Source: Atrichornis clamosus (Eukaryota; Chordata; Aves; Passeriformes; Menuridae). From it: a stretch of 64,000 nt of DNA. A program made the position numbers and the translations under genes. The stretch spans positions 124,001 through 188,000 of the forward strand of contig WBMZ01008997.1 of NCBI GenBank assembly GCA_013400975.1. Direction: 5' to 3'. The notes beneath the pieces are model-generated. The model was not told where the DNA came from, searched no databases, and saw only the letters and a program-made list of their open reading frames with translations. This document shows, piece after piece, positions 27,070 through 40,455 of the stretch; position 1 is the stretch's first letter; every line of letters begins with the position of its first letter.

Positions 27070-27203
27070 ACTAACAAAATCAGAGCAGGCTAATGATCAG
27101 AGCACCTCCTCCCTGCAACCAGTGCAGGGAGATGGGACTGGGGGTTATGGTCTATTCATCACAGGTGGCTCCTGCCATTCCTCATGGAGAGGAGTCCTTC
27201 TCC

Positions 27204-27340
27204 TGCTCCAGCATGGAGTCCCTCCCACAGGAGACAGTCCTCTACAAACTTCTCCTGCATGAGTCCATACCATGGGCAACACTTCTTCACAAACTGCTCC
27301 AACGTGGGTCCCTCCATGGGCTGCCAGCTGCCTCACCATG
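27204..27340 (-). repeat. Degenerate 44-47 bp tandem repeat inside the LTR
   Basis: Three imperfect units start at 27204, 27251 and 27295. Each begins TGCTCC or TCTCCT, continues with a GTGGGTCC-like block and a CCCA(C/T)GGG-like block, and units 1 and 2 end TTC(or CTC)...ACAAACT. In the sense direction each unit carries a GGAGCAG-like motif. Variation in unit number is a usual source of LTR length differences in such families. Confidence 0.75.
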
Positions 27341-27684
27341 GTCTTCACCACAGGCTGCAGGGGAATCTCCGCTCCAGTACCTGGAGCGCCTCCTGCCCCT
27401 CCTTCTCCACTGACCTTGGTGTCTGTTCCTCTCATATATTCTCACTCCTCTCTTCTCTGAGAGCACTTACATCTGCGCAAAAAATTTTCCTTCTTAAATA
27501 CGTTATCAGAGAGGCATTACTATCACCCCTGATTGCCTCTGCCTTAGCCAGCAGAGGGACCAACCTGGAGTGGGCTGGCATTGGCTCTGCTGGACATGCA
27601 GGAAGCTTCTGGTAGCTTCTGACAGAAGCCACCCCTGTGGGCCCCACCCCCGCTACCAAAACCTGGCCACGCAAACCCAAAACA

Positions 27685-27689
27685 GCTGG
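27685..27689. repeat. Target-site duplication, right copy (GCTGG)
   Basis: Exact match to the five bases at 26903-26907, on the other side of the LTR. Confidence 0.85.
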
Positions 27690-30644
27690 GGCAGATGCAA
27701 GCACTTTGATGGAAGCTATCAAATATCCTGCTGCAAAGTTTAACATTGAGCTATTGCTTCTAGAGAATGACAACAGCAGGTTTTGTACTATTATTAGAAG
27801 TATTTTTAAATTCAAAATTACGAAAGAAATATGTGTAGGAATACATATATGTGTGTGTGGTCTATACCTTTAGACATTTAAAGATAGTTACATTTTACAG
27901 GCATGAGTAAGTACTTCTTAAAAATTTTTGAGAATAAAATATGGTGAACAGAAACAGAAAGATGCTATAAAATATCCTGTGATAAAGCTTAATAATTAAG
28001 TTCCTTTAGAATAAGATCAAAGGGGCAGCACAAATGATATTGCAGGACTTAAGATCACTTTTCATCTACAAATTGTGTGAGATTCTTGCTTTTTTAAACA
28101 GTTACTATGCATAAACTTTTTGACAGGGAAAGTCTTTTATGATGGTTTGCAAATTGCTCTCTGTCCATTTGGTATGCAGTAACTTTGATATTTCTGCCTT
28201 GTACCTGATTTAGTGAACTTTTCTAGACAAACTTGAAAATGTCTGTTAATGTCCTGGAAAATGCCTGGAAACGCAAACAAACATTCAGTAGCAGAAAGGT
28301 GTCATGTCTCAGAAACTACTACAAGAACAAGGAGTTATTAAATTTGCTATAATTCATTGGATTCAGTTTGTGCAACTTCCAAAGAAGAAATGTCATGAAG
28401 AAAACTTTGTGGTGGCATATGCCATGCAGTACTAATGTAAGCCAATAAAGTATGTGTAAAGGATTATTTCTGTAAACAATTTTTTTTTCCCAAACCCAAA
28501 TAACTATTTTCAAGCTTGACTTCCCATTCTATGTGACTCTCAGATTTCAAAATTTTATATAAATCAAATATTGTCTGCATTTATTTTTATTGCACTTTAT
28601 GGTATAATGCATCATCATAAGATAATCTATTTACAATATTAAATGCTGTTAATTGGTATAAAATCAAGCAACATATGAAAATATGGTGCTGGAACCAAAT
28701 CATTGATGTTTTCTAGTTCCCAGACTGATGTTTTTCTTGAGCCTATGGTGTCAGAAGTTGGGTTTTTTTTTAATTTATATAACTGGCCTTAAATTATCCT
28801 GTTATCAAAAACCAGCAGGTATACACATGAACACACACATGCGCACACACCTGTGAATATATATGTGAGCTATCATTTCTGAATTGAATGAAAAAGGGGG
28901 TTGAACTGGTAGAAGTAAATAAAAAAGCATGTATCAATCTTTATTCAAATTTGTCTAAAAATATATGATAAACTAATGAAGAAGAACCTATGAATATTTG
29001 ATAGGCTTTAAATAATGATCTTGTACTACATCATTCAACTAAGCTCATATTATTACCTTCTCTGTTATAACATCTTTATATAAGATTCAAGCATTTTCCA
29101 GGGATACCAGCATTATCAGCCCTTTTTAAGGTTTCCTTTTCTGTGCCATTAGATTAAGACTAAGTCTAGGACTTGTTAGTCCCCTTGCTTTTTGTTGTAA
29201 TTTGTCACTGAAAATAAACAGTTTGACATTACAAAATCCTTAAAAAAATTGCTTGCAAGTTAAATTGATCTAGACTTGTTTCCCTATCTTCAGTGTGGCA
29301 CACTGTTTACTTTAAGTCCATTTCTGCTATTCACTAGTGTAGGCAGGAACCGACAGCTCTGCAAACAGTCAGAGGCTGCTAATCAACTCTGCCTAACAAC
29401 TGATATTAGTTAGGGAACTAGTGGATTAGGACAGTGTATTTGCAAAATGTCAGATCTCTTTGTTTTGAGGCAACAAGAGCTACTTCTGAGGGGGATTAAA
29501 GATCAATTGAGGTCTTGTGAGGGAAAAGAAACAGATAATTTGGTTAGGATTCTGCATTAGAAACATAGAGCAAAATATAATACAATCAGCACCATCTCAA
29601 AGATTCTCAAGCCAAGCAAAAAAACCCCAAACTTTGCTTAAGCCAAAAGAGCCAGGGATATACCCCATCGGAGTACACCAGGAAGGGATTTGGATCACAG
29701 AGTCTCTGTGCTTATGTGAAGTAGAAAATTGATTTAATCTCACTTTATAAACAAATTTGAATGTTATTATTTTAGTAAAGGCAAACAGGGCACATGCACT
29801 TCTCACAGAGAATGAATAGTGTCTATTTTAGAGTAAAAAAGTGTTTTGTATATACAAACCAGATTATCTGTTAATTTTTTAAAAGACCAATCAGATAGAT
29901 AACTAAACTGCACACAACACATGTTTTACACTCCATACTGAGAAGAAGTCTGGGGTATAGCTACTAAGTGTGCATGTGAGGGAATTGTGCTGAATTTACG
30001 GACAGAGGAACCTGGAGCAGCAAAGGCAGAGGCGAGTCCCGGCAGCTGGCTGACCAGGTGCAACAGAGTCACTCCCATCCTTATGTTCAACTCACACTGA
30101 TCACACACAGCATCCTAAAGGAGATCCCCTTCTCTCCCAAAGGAAAGAGATTTCCCAGGGTCAAGTGGGTATATAATGAGACAGGATTAAGTTCTCAGAC
30201 CAAAAGCAGATCTTTAGACTTGAACAGGAAATATTTCAGCCTTCTCACATGAGCTGTTGCTGACCTCACTTACAGAAGTGCTGCCTTTGGAATGGCTGTT
30301 TTCTGCTCAACATTCAAAGGTAGTCCTAATAGCAAGGCATCTAATTTTTAAGGCTGGTGAATCTTGTCACTACTGTCCATTGCCTAGTTGTATGGGTCCT
30401 AGGTGACTGCTTGCACTCTCAGTACATGGTTGTACCTGCTTGCTCTTGGGAGAAAGTAAAAATGAGTATGAAAGTCAGCAAAAATTAGACATTTCAGCAA
30501 ATTCTTCCTGTCTGTCTGGCATGAGTGAGATCTCAGCTGAGTTGTTGGCTTGGTTTTGGACCTCACTGTTTAAAAAAGGATTTGAACCTGTGTGACAAAG
30601 TCTGGAAGATAGTTAATGTGGCCAGAAATCTAGAAAACAACTGC
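27690..30644. other. A/T-rich non-coding DNA, no gene seen
   Basis: No exon or dispersed repeat is recognised. A short (CA)n-like tract with ACACACATGCGCACACAC lies near 28830-28850. The moderately GC-rich stretch 29950-30170 was inspected. It has a TATATAA sequence at about 30170 and short frames on both strands, but nothing that identifies an LTR or exon. Confidence 0.55.
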
Positions 30645-30988
30645 TTGTGAGAGAAGCCGGAGGAATTCAGCTAGTTTAATCTGGAGAACGGAAATCTAAA
30701 GGGAGACAAAATAACAGCCTTCGAATCTGTGGAAGATTATGGCAGAAAATAATAAATGAACTGTTCTCCAAGGGGAGGGAAAAAAAGAAATAGGCTAAAT
30801 TACATTGAAGAAGATCTAACTTAGACACTTGGAAAAACTTTCCAACCTTGAAGCTGTTTAATCAAGGTAACTGATTGCTCTGGCAGGATGTGAAATCTCT
30901 ATCCTTAGATGCTTTTAAGAACAGGTTAGATAAACATCTGTCAGAAAACGTTTAGATATAGTGACCCTCTCTTCAGGAGGGAATTTCC
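30645..30988 (+). mobile_element. Old, highly diverged CR1-family LINE 3' fragment
   Basis: Weak but colinear similarity to the 3' part of ancient CR1/L3-like elements. An AGTTTAATCTGGAGAACGG block (about 30674-30692) corresponds to the FSLEKR region of ORF2. A GAAAAACTTTCCAACCTTGA block lies near 30830-30850, a GAAATCTCTATCCTTAGATG block near 30890-30912, and an ACATCTGTCAG block near 30933-30943. There are many substitutions and small gaps, no open frame, and no octamer tail. The divergence is far greater than in the other CR1 copies of the window, so this is an older insertion. The upstream limit is not sharp and may lie near 30590. Confidence 0.7.
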
Positions 30989-31915
30989 ACAGATGAATTC
31001 CTAAAGTGTTTGAGAAGTTTTTTAGCCTCATTTTCCTTGACTTTAACATATCTCAAAATTGTATGTTTAATGAATTTACGAAGTCATTGACAGAGAAGTG
31101 CACATCATCCAGTCATTAATGTTGCATTATTCTTTAGAGCGGGTTTGCTATTTTCCTGTTTTATGTCCAAATAATGCTTGTATTGCTTAACAAATACTAC
31201 CTTTAAGAGATGCATAGCAGTGCTGCACATAACTGTAAGACAGAGCAGGACCTTGCTATTATTATTTATGAACAATAATACCTAATGTATTACACAGTTG
31301 TTTCATTTTGGCAGAAGGAAAGGATTCCATTTACAACTTAAAATTAGCATTAATCCAAGAAATAGAGTAGCTGAAATTTAAACAATATGCTAGCTTTTAA
31401 GAATAAGTTAAATATTTGTCATTTTTATAGTTATAATCCTACATGTTCCAGTCATTTCTGCAATAAAATCTTGGAATACCTGCCTTATAAAGATATTCTA
31501 GTTAATTTATATTCTTCTTAAATGTATGATTATTTTAGGAGGTTGGATTAAGAAGGAATACTTTCCTTTTTTGATTAATGTTAACTCAGAACACATACAA
31601 AGCCATTTATCAACAGATGCTTTTTGACACCTGATAAAGTCTGTTCATTCAGATAGGTTTTTTTAAAGCATGCTTGTATAAACATTCTCTAATGTATAAA
31701 ATATGTCAGTTCTGCACAGCTTTGAAAGTGAAAAAGGTATTTTATTCAGCAGATGAGAAATGGTTTATTTTCCCAAAAGAACATGGCTATGTAATTTATG
31801 TTATTTATAGAGAACAATGCTGCAGCTCCGTGTTCCAGTATTCAGAAGAAAAAGGAAGAAGATAAAGGATATAGGGGTGTCTTTTTGATGCTCAACAGAG
31901 TTCACAAAACATGCA

Positions 31916-31941
31916 TATGTGTGTGTGTGTATATATATATG
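31916..31941. repeat. (TG)n(TA)n microsatellite
   Basis: About six TG units pass directly into about five TA units. Confidence 0.85.
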
Positions 31942-32640
31942 AAATTTAAACAGAGCTTTGTCAGTAAGTTGTTCTTGTAAAAGTATACTACAAAAAAATT
32001 TTCACCAGTGAAGAAAGCAAAAGACAAACTTATCCTTCATACAGTAGCAGGTCTATTACTCTCTTTATAATAAATGTTCCATATAGTAAATCCCATAGAT
32101 ATTTTTCTTAAATGCTGTTGTATTAATCACTTAAAATAAGCCAGTCAGAGTGATTTCAGAATGGTCTGTGGGCCTAAAACCATGAGGGAGGACAGATGTT
32201 TATAATCACCAGTGCTTCTTCATATTAATTTTTTCCAAATGTTTCTTTGAAGCAGGTACCTAAGACTCTGTTTGGTTTTAATTAAGGGAAATTCAAGCTC
32301 AAATGATGTTCCAGATTTTACGAAACACTTCCATTAGAAGGCTCCACTGACAGGAAGTTTGTAGGGTCTAGAAAAATGGCAGTTCTGTAGGGAAACCCGC
32401 AACATTCAACAGCGACAATGCCAGTTAGGTTAAGGTTGAGCAGTGCTTCCTTTGGAAAGTGAAAAAATGTTGGGGAATTTCTTGTGCCAGGTGTGCGTAG
32501 GAATATGAGTAGCTGAGACTGTGTGGTACTGGTGGCAAAGTACTTACTTGTTACAGCTTTCCAGGATTAATTTTTATAGTCATCAGAACGTCTACCCTGA
32601 TTTTTCAGAAATTTCTCTTCTGAACCGGGAGAAGTGAAAA

Positions 32641-32703
32641 ATCCAAAACAAAACCAAAAACCAAAACCAACAAACAAGACCAACCAAAAAACCAACACCA
32701 AAA
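32641..32703. repeat. (CCAAAA)n-like low-complexity tract
   Basis: An irregular array of CCAAAA, CCAAC and CAAACA units. It is strand-asymmetric, with no G except one within about 60 bases. Confidence 0.8.
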
Positions 32704-33902
32704 TTTTCTGTGCAGAAATAAAAAGAAATACAAAACTATGAAGTCTGCAAAAATAAATTGAAACATGATGAAGATTTTTATGTCAGTTTAGATTTAAAAT
32801 GAATTATAATTATTTTGACATGAATTGTAGTTGAAAAAGACATAACCATTATTATATCTGAACACAAGACCTTGTCTTTTTTTTTTTTAATTTCTTTTTA
32901 GATGAAAAACAAATCCAGACCTATCACTTTAAAGTGAACTCAAATTAATAAATAGATATTAAAAAGATAACATTCTTAGTAATTTGTGTTTTACTTTTGT
33001 AGAGAATACATCACATTAAAAACTAAGGCCTGAAGTAGATATCGATGTAACTTTCATATTAATAGCTGAAAGTTAACTAGCAACTGTTAAATATTTGGGT
33101 AGGTAAAACCAATGGATCCATGATTATATTTATTTGTGGCAGAGCAGTATTATCCAGCGAAAAAATGATGTTTCAAAAAACCCCCACTAAGCAGATAAAA
33201 TGGGTGCATTTTATTCTAAGACAAAAATGCATGTTCAAGAGTTGTGAAATATCAGTAACTACTCATACTGTCCTTTTACTTAATGCAGTGGAGTGTGATG
33301 AGATTACTTCAGTGATGCACATGACAGACATACAGCAGAGAATTCTGTGAGGGACCTTTCTGACAGGAGCCCTAAGCTGGTGCATATCTGGTGCCAAGAG
33401 CTAGCCTAGGGCTGGCTTCCTTCTATCAGGTGATTTCAGGTCTTAACATTACTCTATATGTCCAACACTCTTGCTTTAATTTGCAAAATATGCCTGTATA
33501 TCTCAGCCACTCTGTTTTCAAAATCTGTAGCAGAAGTGAAAGTTTGCACTGATCTACAGTTTATGTGATTACAGGCACCAACATCCACAATAATTAAATT
33601 ATTCTACTAATGTAAAAAATGACAATCACATGTAAGGAATGGGAAGTGACAATTCAGAACACCCTTTCTACTCCATTTTGGTGCTTGACAGCACTTTTTA
33701 TGTCACTACACATACAATTTTTACAGAAGACTTATATAAGTAACCTCATAAGTAAGTCAGGCTACAGTGTGAGCAAGGGCTGCTTCAAGGCATATAATGA
33801 TTAGTCCAACACATCACCAGTCAGCGTGAAACTCTGTTGTATTTAATTACTGGATGGAGGAAATTGGGACAAAGAAGAGAAAGAATTAAAAAATATTATA
33901 GA

Positions 33903-33921
33903 TGTGTGTGTGTGTGTATAT
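33903..33921. repeat. (TG)n microsatellite
   Basis: About eight TG units followed by TATATG and then a separate short ATATAT run. Confidence 0.85.
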
Positions 33922-35814
33922 GTTTCTATACATATATATTAAATAGACCTGCTGTCCTGTTTGTCTTGAAAAATGTTCTGCATGTTTTTCTATAGGGAAG
34001 TTATAGAAAATCTCAATTATGCTATAGCTATCTACTAAAAATTTATCTTTCTTTTGGAAACACCCATATCATGAAATGGTAAAAATATTATTTTAAGATA
34101 ATTTAAAATGTTATTAAATATCTATATGAACGTGATTTACTTGATAAGACCATAGATATTTCAATGATTTTTTCCATTGTTTCTTTTTATAAGAACTTAG
34201 GTTATCTAATTTTATTTGAATTAACCTTGAATGACGGTTATTTTAACCTTAAATAATGGGTATGAACTGAATAATCAAGTAAAAATTTGAAGTGAAATTT
34301 GAGCTTTTGAAAACAATCAGGTTGAATGCTATTTTAAGTTAAAAACTTATATCAAATAAAGAAAAAGTAGTAAAATTTCCATGCTTAACAAGGTATAGAC
34401 ATTAATATGTTTTTAAGTTTCCCACAGAAGACAGTGCCACTTTTCCTGGTTATGGTCATTCAAATTTGTTTATAAATATATTCTGTGCTTCTTATGCTTA
34501 CATGGTTAGTTGGCAATATTTCTACTCATCTTAGATAGAGAATTATCTGAGAAAAACAGATTAAATATTTCTTTATTTTAAAAATTCAATAAAAATAATG
34601 TATTAATGTATTTGTTATCAGAACTGTATTTCTAATGTGATCCAGTCAATGCTCCAGTTATTTCACATTTGCTTTGCCTTATTTTTATAAAAGTGCCCAG
34701 CCTACTGTGTACGTTAGCAAAACTAAACTATATGTGCTCTTTTTTTTTAATCACTCTTACATATCTGAAAACCTCGTAATAAGAAAGGTGTTAGTAATAA
34801 CTAAAAGAAACAGGGTATATAGACAAATTATTTTGACAACCTACCCAGATTAAATATTGTAATGCAATGCAAGAAAAATGCTCATACTTTATAAGGACAC
34901 TGTTCTCACAACCAGTGCACAGCTCAGAAAATTTAGATCATGATGACTTAACATGAGAGGAACATAAATGCAGTACATTTCCTCTACAGTCACTTGGAAT
35001 CAGTCTAAGGATTGAAAATTTTTGTGATGTATATAACTTGAGATCACAATATATAAAAAATTAAGAATCTCCTCAGGCCAAATTAAATGTCTTAAAATAG
35101 CAATTTTTTTTTTTAAATCTTTTCTGACTCTTGTTGGGGTTTTGACATCTCAGCCACGGTGGTTTTAACTATTACTTTTGATGGGTCTTTGTGGGGAATT
35201 GATTTATTTTGGTGATTATTTTATTTGTTTTCAGTTTTTTTTCTGAATGTTCTTTGTTTCTAAAATATGCTTTCACTGATAATCATTTTAGTATCATCCT
35301 AGTAATTATATCTCTTAGGCAAAATAATTTTAGTTGTTAATTTTCATCTCTGTTTCAGAAGAGCTCTGCCGTAATGCTTCCATATACAATAATGTCCTCT
35401 CTTTTCAAAATCTAATAGCCCAAAAAAAGGAATAGTTTTGGTGTGGGTGTTTAGGCGTATAGGCAGAGCCAAAATAAGACGCAGGTAGAGAAAACCTCAG
35501 CTTCAGTTCCATTTAACTTTTAAAAAAATCCCTGTGAAGTTGTTTTCAAGTGTACTCCCAAAATGTGTTGTAGGATGTTAAAATGCTCAGTTCTGCTACA
35601 GCACAATTTTCAGTAAAATTGTATCATTATACAGCAACATGTGTCAGATTTTATTAAGTGTCATATTTATCAGATCCAACACGTTTACATGTTAAAAGTT
35701 TGGGTGATGGTAAGATACTGATATTTTTAAAAGTTTACAAGTTTTTTCTGACAGTTTTGCTTTCACATTAAAATTATGCTACTACCTGACACTAGCCTAG
35801 GAAAAAAAGAGGAC

Positions 35815-35904
35815 ATTAAAAAAAAACCAAACCAAAATGACAAAAACCAAAACCAAAGCAAACCAAACCAAACCAATAAACCACACCCCCGCCCCCCGCC
35901 CCTC
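35815..35904. repeat. (CCAAA)n tract followed by C-runs
   Basis: An A-run, then variants of ACCAAA/AACCA for about 65 bp, then a C-rich end with runs of 5, 6 and 4 C separated by single G (about 35886-35903). On the minus strand this gives consecutive G-runs. The 62-codon frame at 35837-36025 starts in this tract and is not a gene. Confidence 0.85.
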
Positions 35905-38900
35905 AAATATTAGGTGTCTTGCTTACTCAACACAAGAACAAGACAGAAATGGGGTATTTTTTTCCAGGTGTACCAAACTTATGGTTAAACAACAGTATGT
36001 ACTCCTTAATGAAAAAGTCAGGTAAGGTATTAAGAAATTAAGTTAAGAAAGCAAGTTATATATGAGTTAAAATTGGTCCAAAATATTCCATAATATCCCA
36101 TTAAAATGTTTTATGAATACTAGATTTCATGCCTCTTCTCATCCCTCCAAATATCTCAAGTGTTGCTTTACCACAGGAAATGTTAGATAGAAACTCTCAA
36201 TTTTAAAAGGGCAAATTTCCACCTATGAAAATGTGGATATTTCATGAATATTGTACCTTCGTGTTAATATAATACAGTAAAGATGAAAATGCAGTGCTTT
36301 CTGCAGTGATTGATTTTATCTCTAGGAATGTAATAGCAATCTGTTTATTTAATCAGGACTCTTATTGTGGTACTTGAACCACATGTGTCCTAATTTGATA
36401 TAAAAATGTCAGGATATCCATATGAACTTATTCTAAACTAGTTAAACTCAATGCATTCCAAGCATGTAAGATACAACATATGGATTTCTGTTCTCTAACC
36501 TTATGAACATTTGCACATGTTCAGGAAAGCCCACTGGATAAAATTTATGTATTGCTAATGATTTTTATTGGCCCCATGGCCCAAAGTGGTGGCAAAATGC
36601 CCAGGACATTGAAAGAACCCTGTTTTACTTAGTAGTCAGAATGCAGAGAGCCATAAAAAAAGAAATGGCTTGATGGAAGTCCAAATGCTTTCTAACTGGC
36701 AGAACTGATATTGCTTGTGCCATGCAGACTTTTGTTGTCAGATCTCTAAAGCATTTTTTTGGGCGTTAGGGGAGACAACATACCTCAACATATCAAACAA
36801 TGGTGTAAAGACGGACTGATGTTATTGACCTTAAATTTTCCCACCATTTCTTCGAGGACCTGATGAGGAAATTCCACATAAGCATAAATTGAGAGGGAAC
36901 TAGAAAAGCACTAGCTTCACTGTGTCTTTTCCTTTGTGTTAAATCATTTGGAAATCTCTCTGTTGTAGCTCAGTATTTTAAGGATGTTGTTAAAATTTTG
37001 GGGGGCAGATATGGCTTAACTATTTAAATTGAGGAGATGTAGCTTTCCACACCATAGTCACCTGTGGCTGATCCTGAGGATGCTAATGCAGATGTTTGTT
37101 CAAAAGTTAATACTGCTTCAAAAAGCACTAAAGTTTGCATATTCCTTTCTGCAGATAAAACTTTGCAGCTGAGAGGAAGGAGTCAACAAATGACAGGCTG
37201 TTTTCCTTAATAGCTCTGCTGACAGAGGATTGAGTACAGTAGCTATGCAGAAGCACCGGGGAACCTTTCTGGTCTCTAAAACCCCATAAATATGAAAGGG
37301 TGGTCATCCTTTCCCATTTGCCTGGATTCTATTCTCAATCTTGATGAAAAATTTTCCTGGCCTTCCACTGCAGTACTGGGAGACTGGTAGGAGAGTTTCT
37401 CTTGTGAGCAGTAAGTAAATGCCAAGGATAAAACCCCAAGAGAAGCGACAATTTAAAATTTGTGTAGTCAAAAGACCAAGAAAGCTATTGACATTTAACA
37501 AGGCGCAATAACAGAAAACAGGATGAAATATAAACTCTACAGAAAAATCTTTAAAATTATTGAAATCATCCAGACTGAAGCCAGTTTGTGTTATTTAAAA
37601 GAGGACTTTTCATTCTGTGTAGGTGAATACAAATAACTTGATGTAAAGACTGAGACCAAAAATCTTATTTCTTTGCTAAGTACTTTGAAGTCTTTTGAAG
37701 TGGTACATTCCAAAAGACATCCACATACAAATTTATGTGCAATGCTGAGTTTTGGGGGTTTTTTAATGGAGTTTTTTAAAATAATGACTAAGCTTTCATT
37801 TGTGTTGACATAAACACAAAGAACTAATCAAAGTCCAAAATCTATTTTACATACCCTAAATTCTTTTGTATGTGAGATTGAGTTCTTGTCTACTGGAATC
37901 AATTCTAAGAGTAAAGCTCTCTATCTTTTTAATTTTTTTTTCTCTACCTCTTTTTAACTTTACAGTTATACAGAACTATTTTCACTTCTGCTATCTGTCT
38001 GAAGTGAACCTGAAAATTGAAAAACCTATATGCACCTTCAACTTTCTCTGTATTTACTATCCCATAATCCACAGAAACATAGCATTAATTCCTACTATAC
38101 TTCCACTGAGATTTGTAAAGACTGGCCACAAAAACCAGGGGATTGTTGCATTCATAAACATTCCATGTACCTCCTTGAAATGTTTTGTGAAGCCATTTCC
38201 AAGGTCCTAGTATCAAAAGCACTCTAAGTAAAAAGGAATATAAGGCAAAAAGGTACTTTAAATAAATTTAATTCATAGATGAAATCTAAATATAAATTCT
38301 TGAAACTTATTACTTGAAATTATTAGTAAATCTGATGGTAGTATCTCAGATGGTAATAGCTTTGCCTTCTAAAATTTTGGCACAGACAGATTATTTGCCT
38401 GTGTTGATTACTTTGGATTATGCTATCCTGAATTCATATTACATTTTTGTAACTTCCCAAAAATGATCCACAAAGTCGATAGACTTAAATTTATCTATAT
38501 ATGCATAAACTGGGATTCAGCCTTACTGATTTTGAAAACTTGACAGGTAGATCAAGAGTTATGTTGGATACAAACATTATTTTTCTCTGAGGGTGCATCA
38601 GCTCCTCAGTGTAAAGTGGGTTCAAGGAACCTCCACTCAGAATGCCTTTTAGGAAAAAGATAAAAATCTAAATGTATATATTAAATTTATAATTATCAAT
38701 TATTTGCTATTTATCCAATTTTCACACTCCTTATGTTTTTTTCTGTTATTTCATTATGTTAAACAAAACATTAGTAAAAAAAAATCGCTCATCTTTGGAA
38801 ATTGTTTGCATAACTGTGCCTTTTCCCTTTTCCCCCACCACCAAATCTAGACTTCCAGGTTTAAACAGCAAATATGAAGCAAAAATGCAAAATACTTTTT

Positions 38901-40455
38901 ATTAGAAAATTATGCCACTCCTTGTGACTAAAAATGTAAAACTCTTCATAATATATTAAAATTGGTAAGAAATAATTGGGAAGATTTTGGAGATTTGGAG
39001 AAGGTATAACTAAATCTCCTGAAATCTGCACTATTTACAGTCGGACTAATAAAAAAAGAATGACACGATGCAAGGTGACAATTATTACTTATATAAGTAT
39101 TAGTACCGTAATAAAAATCATTCTAAGTAGAGGCAAATCATTTGCAAAATCTGCAAGGGATTTTTTGTTTCATTGGACTACAAGAATGAGAAAAGGATGA
39201 AAAATAAGGTGGCATCTGAACTATTTATATACCTCTAAGAAAAAGTTGAAATTGGTAATTCAGGATGGCTTTTGGCATCAAATAATGGGAAAGAACAGGG
39301 AAAGACTCATTCTTACTTCACGCTGGTTCTACAGTATAATGTTAAAGAAACTGGAACTTCATGGACTTAAAATTTGTTCTTGTTTTTTAGCATTGCAAGT
39401 GAAATTAAAAAAAAATTCTTTAATAATATTTCTGTGTTTTTTATTGCAGATGTTGCATTCTGCAATAAATCTGTGAGCATACTCTGCTGAGCCCTTAATA
39501 CTCTATAAAGAGTTAAGAGCAAGAGAAACAACTCATATGATCAACTTTTAAAAATATATCAGGATAAAATGAACTCTAGCTAAAATTTCTTCTTTTAACT
39601 CTTAATATATAAAATAATCTAAAGATTAGTATCTCGGGGTTTTCAATAACTACATAATGGTGATTTCAAAACTCATAATTCTCAACATTTCTAGGCTAAA
39701 TTCTTCATTAAGAAACAGAATGAAAATAATTATGCATCTAAAAAGCTCACAAAAGTAATCTGTGCATTATTATGAAACTGAGTTAAAAAATAATTTTTTA
39801 CAGCTTAAAGAAAAATCATAGAAACTATTTTTTTAAATAATTAAGTTTAGCTCAGCACCATTTCACTCAACAACTTTGGTGAAAGGAAGGAGTGGAAGAA
39901 GGATGATCAACATTATCTCAGAAAATTTATTTCCTTAGAAGGCTCTATTAAAAAGCCATGTTCAGGTGGCTTCCCACCTGTCCAAACATTAATTCTGGCA
40001 AATTAAACTGAAAGAAAGATATGAATGATCAAAAGGGTTCTTGAGAGTAAAGACAGGTCTTTAACTGAAGTTATAGTTTATTTTATGAGCTTCAACTATA
40101 ATTACAATATGAAAAATAATAAAAAATATCCCCCTAAGATGTAAGAATTCCCTTATTGGCAGCCTTTACAAAGACACCATTTTAATGTGAGCTTAAAACA
40201 AAGATCACACCCAGTGACAAGGGGAGTCTTATTTTGCTCTTCAAATATGCTGTAAGGGTTCTTAGAGCCATGAGTCAGGAAATTACTTCCATTTTTAGCA
40301 TGACTCTTTTTTTCTAGATTATAATTATGGCTGGTTTGACTCCTATCTGCTTTTATTTTATGTCCATTCTGACATAATTACTTCATATGTTTCTAGACAA
40401 TTTTCCTACTTACTCTCTCTGATCTTTTCCAAATAATTAAAAAAAAAGGTTGTTT

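Larger units (their letters stand above)
26908..27684 (-). mobile_element. Solo LTR, minus strand, intact ends
   Basis: A complete 777-bp LTR. On the plus strand it runs from TGTAGTGGGTTGACCCTGG to AAACCCAAAACA, so read on the minus strand it also starts TG and ends CA. In the minus (sense) direction it has a TTTTGGTAGCGGGGG block near the start, a TATTTAAG promoter-like box (plus 27493-27500), a degenerate tandem repeat (27204-27340), an AATAAA signal (plus 27064-27069) and a U5-like end. An exact GCTGG duplication flanks it. The family resembles a common avian ERVL-like LTR whose internal tandem repeat is, as I recall it, often longer. Frames here (for example 27145-27435 minus and 27184-27615 plus) are LTR sequence. 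No internal retroviral genes remain. Confidence 0.92.

Noticed and set aside
27145..27615. Several overlapping frames of 96-143 codons on both strands
   Set aside because: All lie inside the LTR at 26908-27684, and the openness comes from its GC-rich tandem units.
25434..27684. A complete provirus between the LTR-like block and the LTR at 26908
   Set aside because: The two elements differ in sequence and point in opposite directions, and no retroviral gene sequence lies between them.
37866..38210. 114-codon hydrophobic frame
   Set aside because: It lies in A/T-rich DNA with an overlapping second frame (38030-38227) and shows no recognisable motif or splice-bounded structure.
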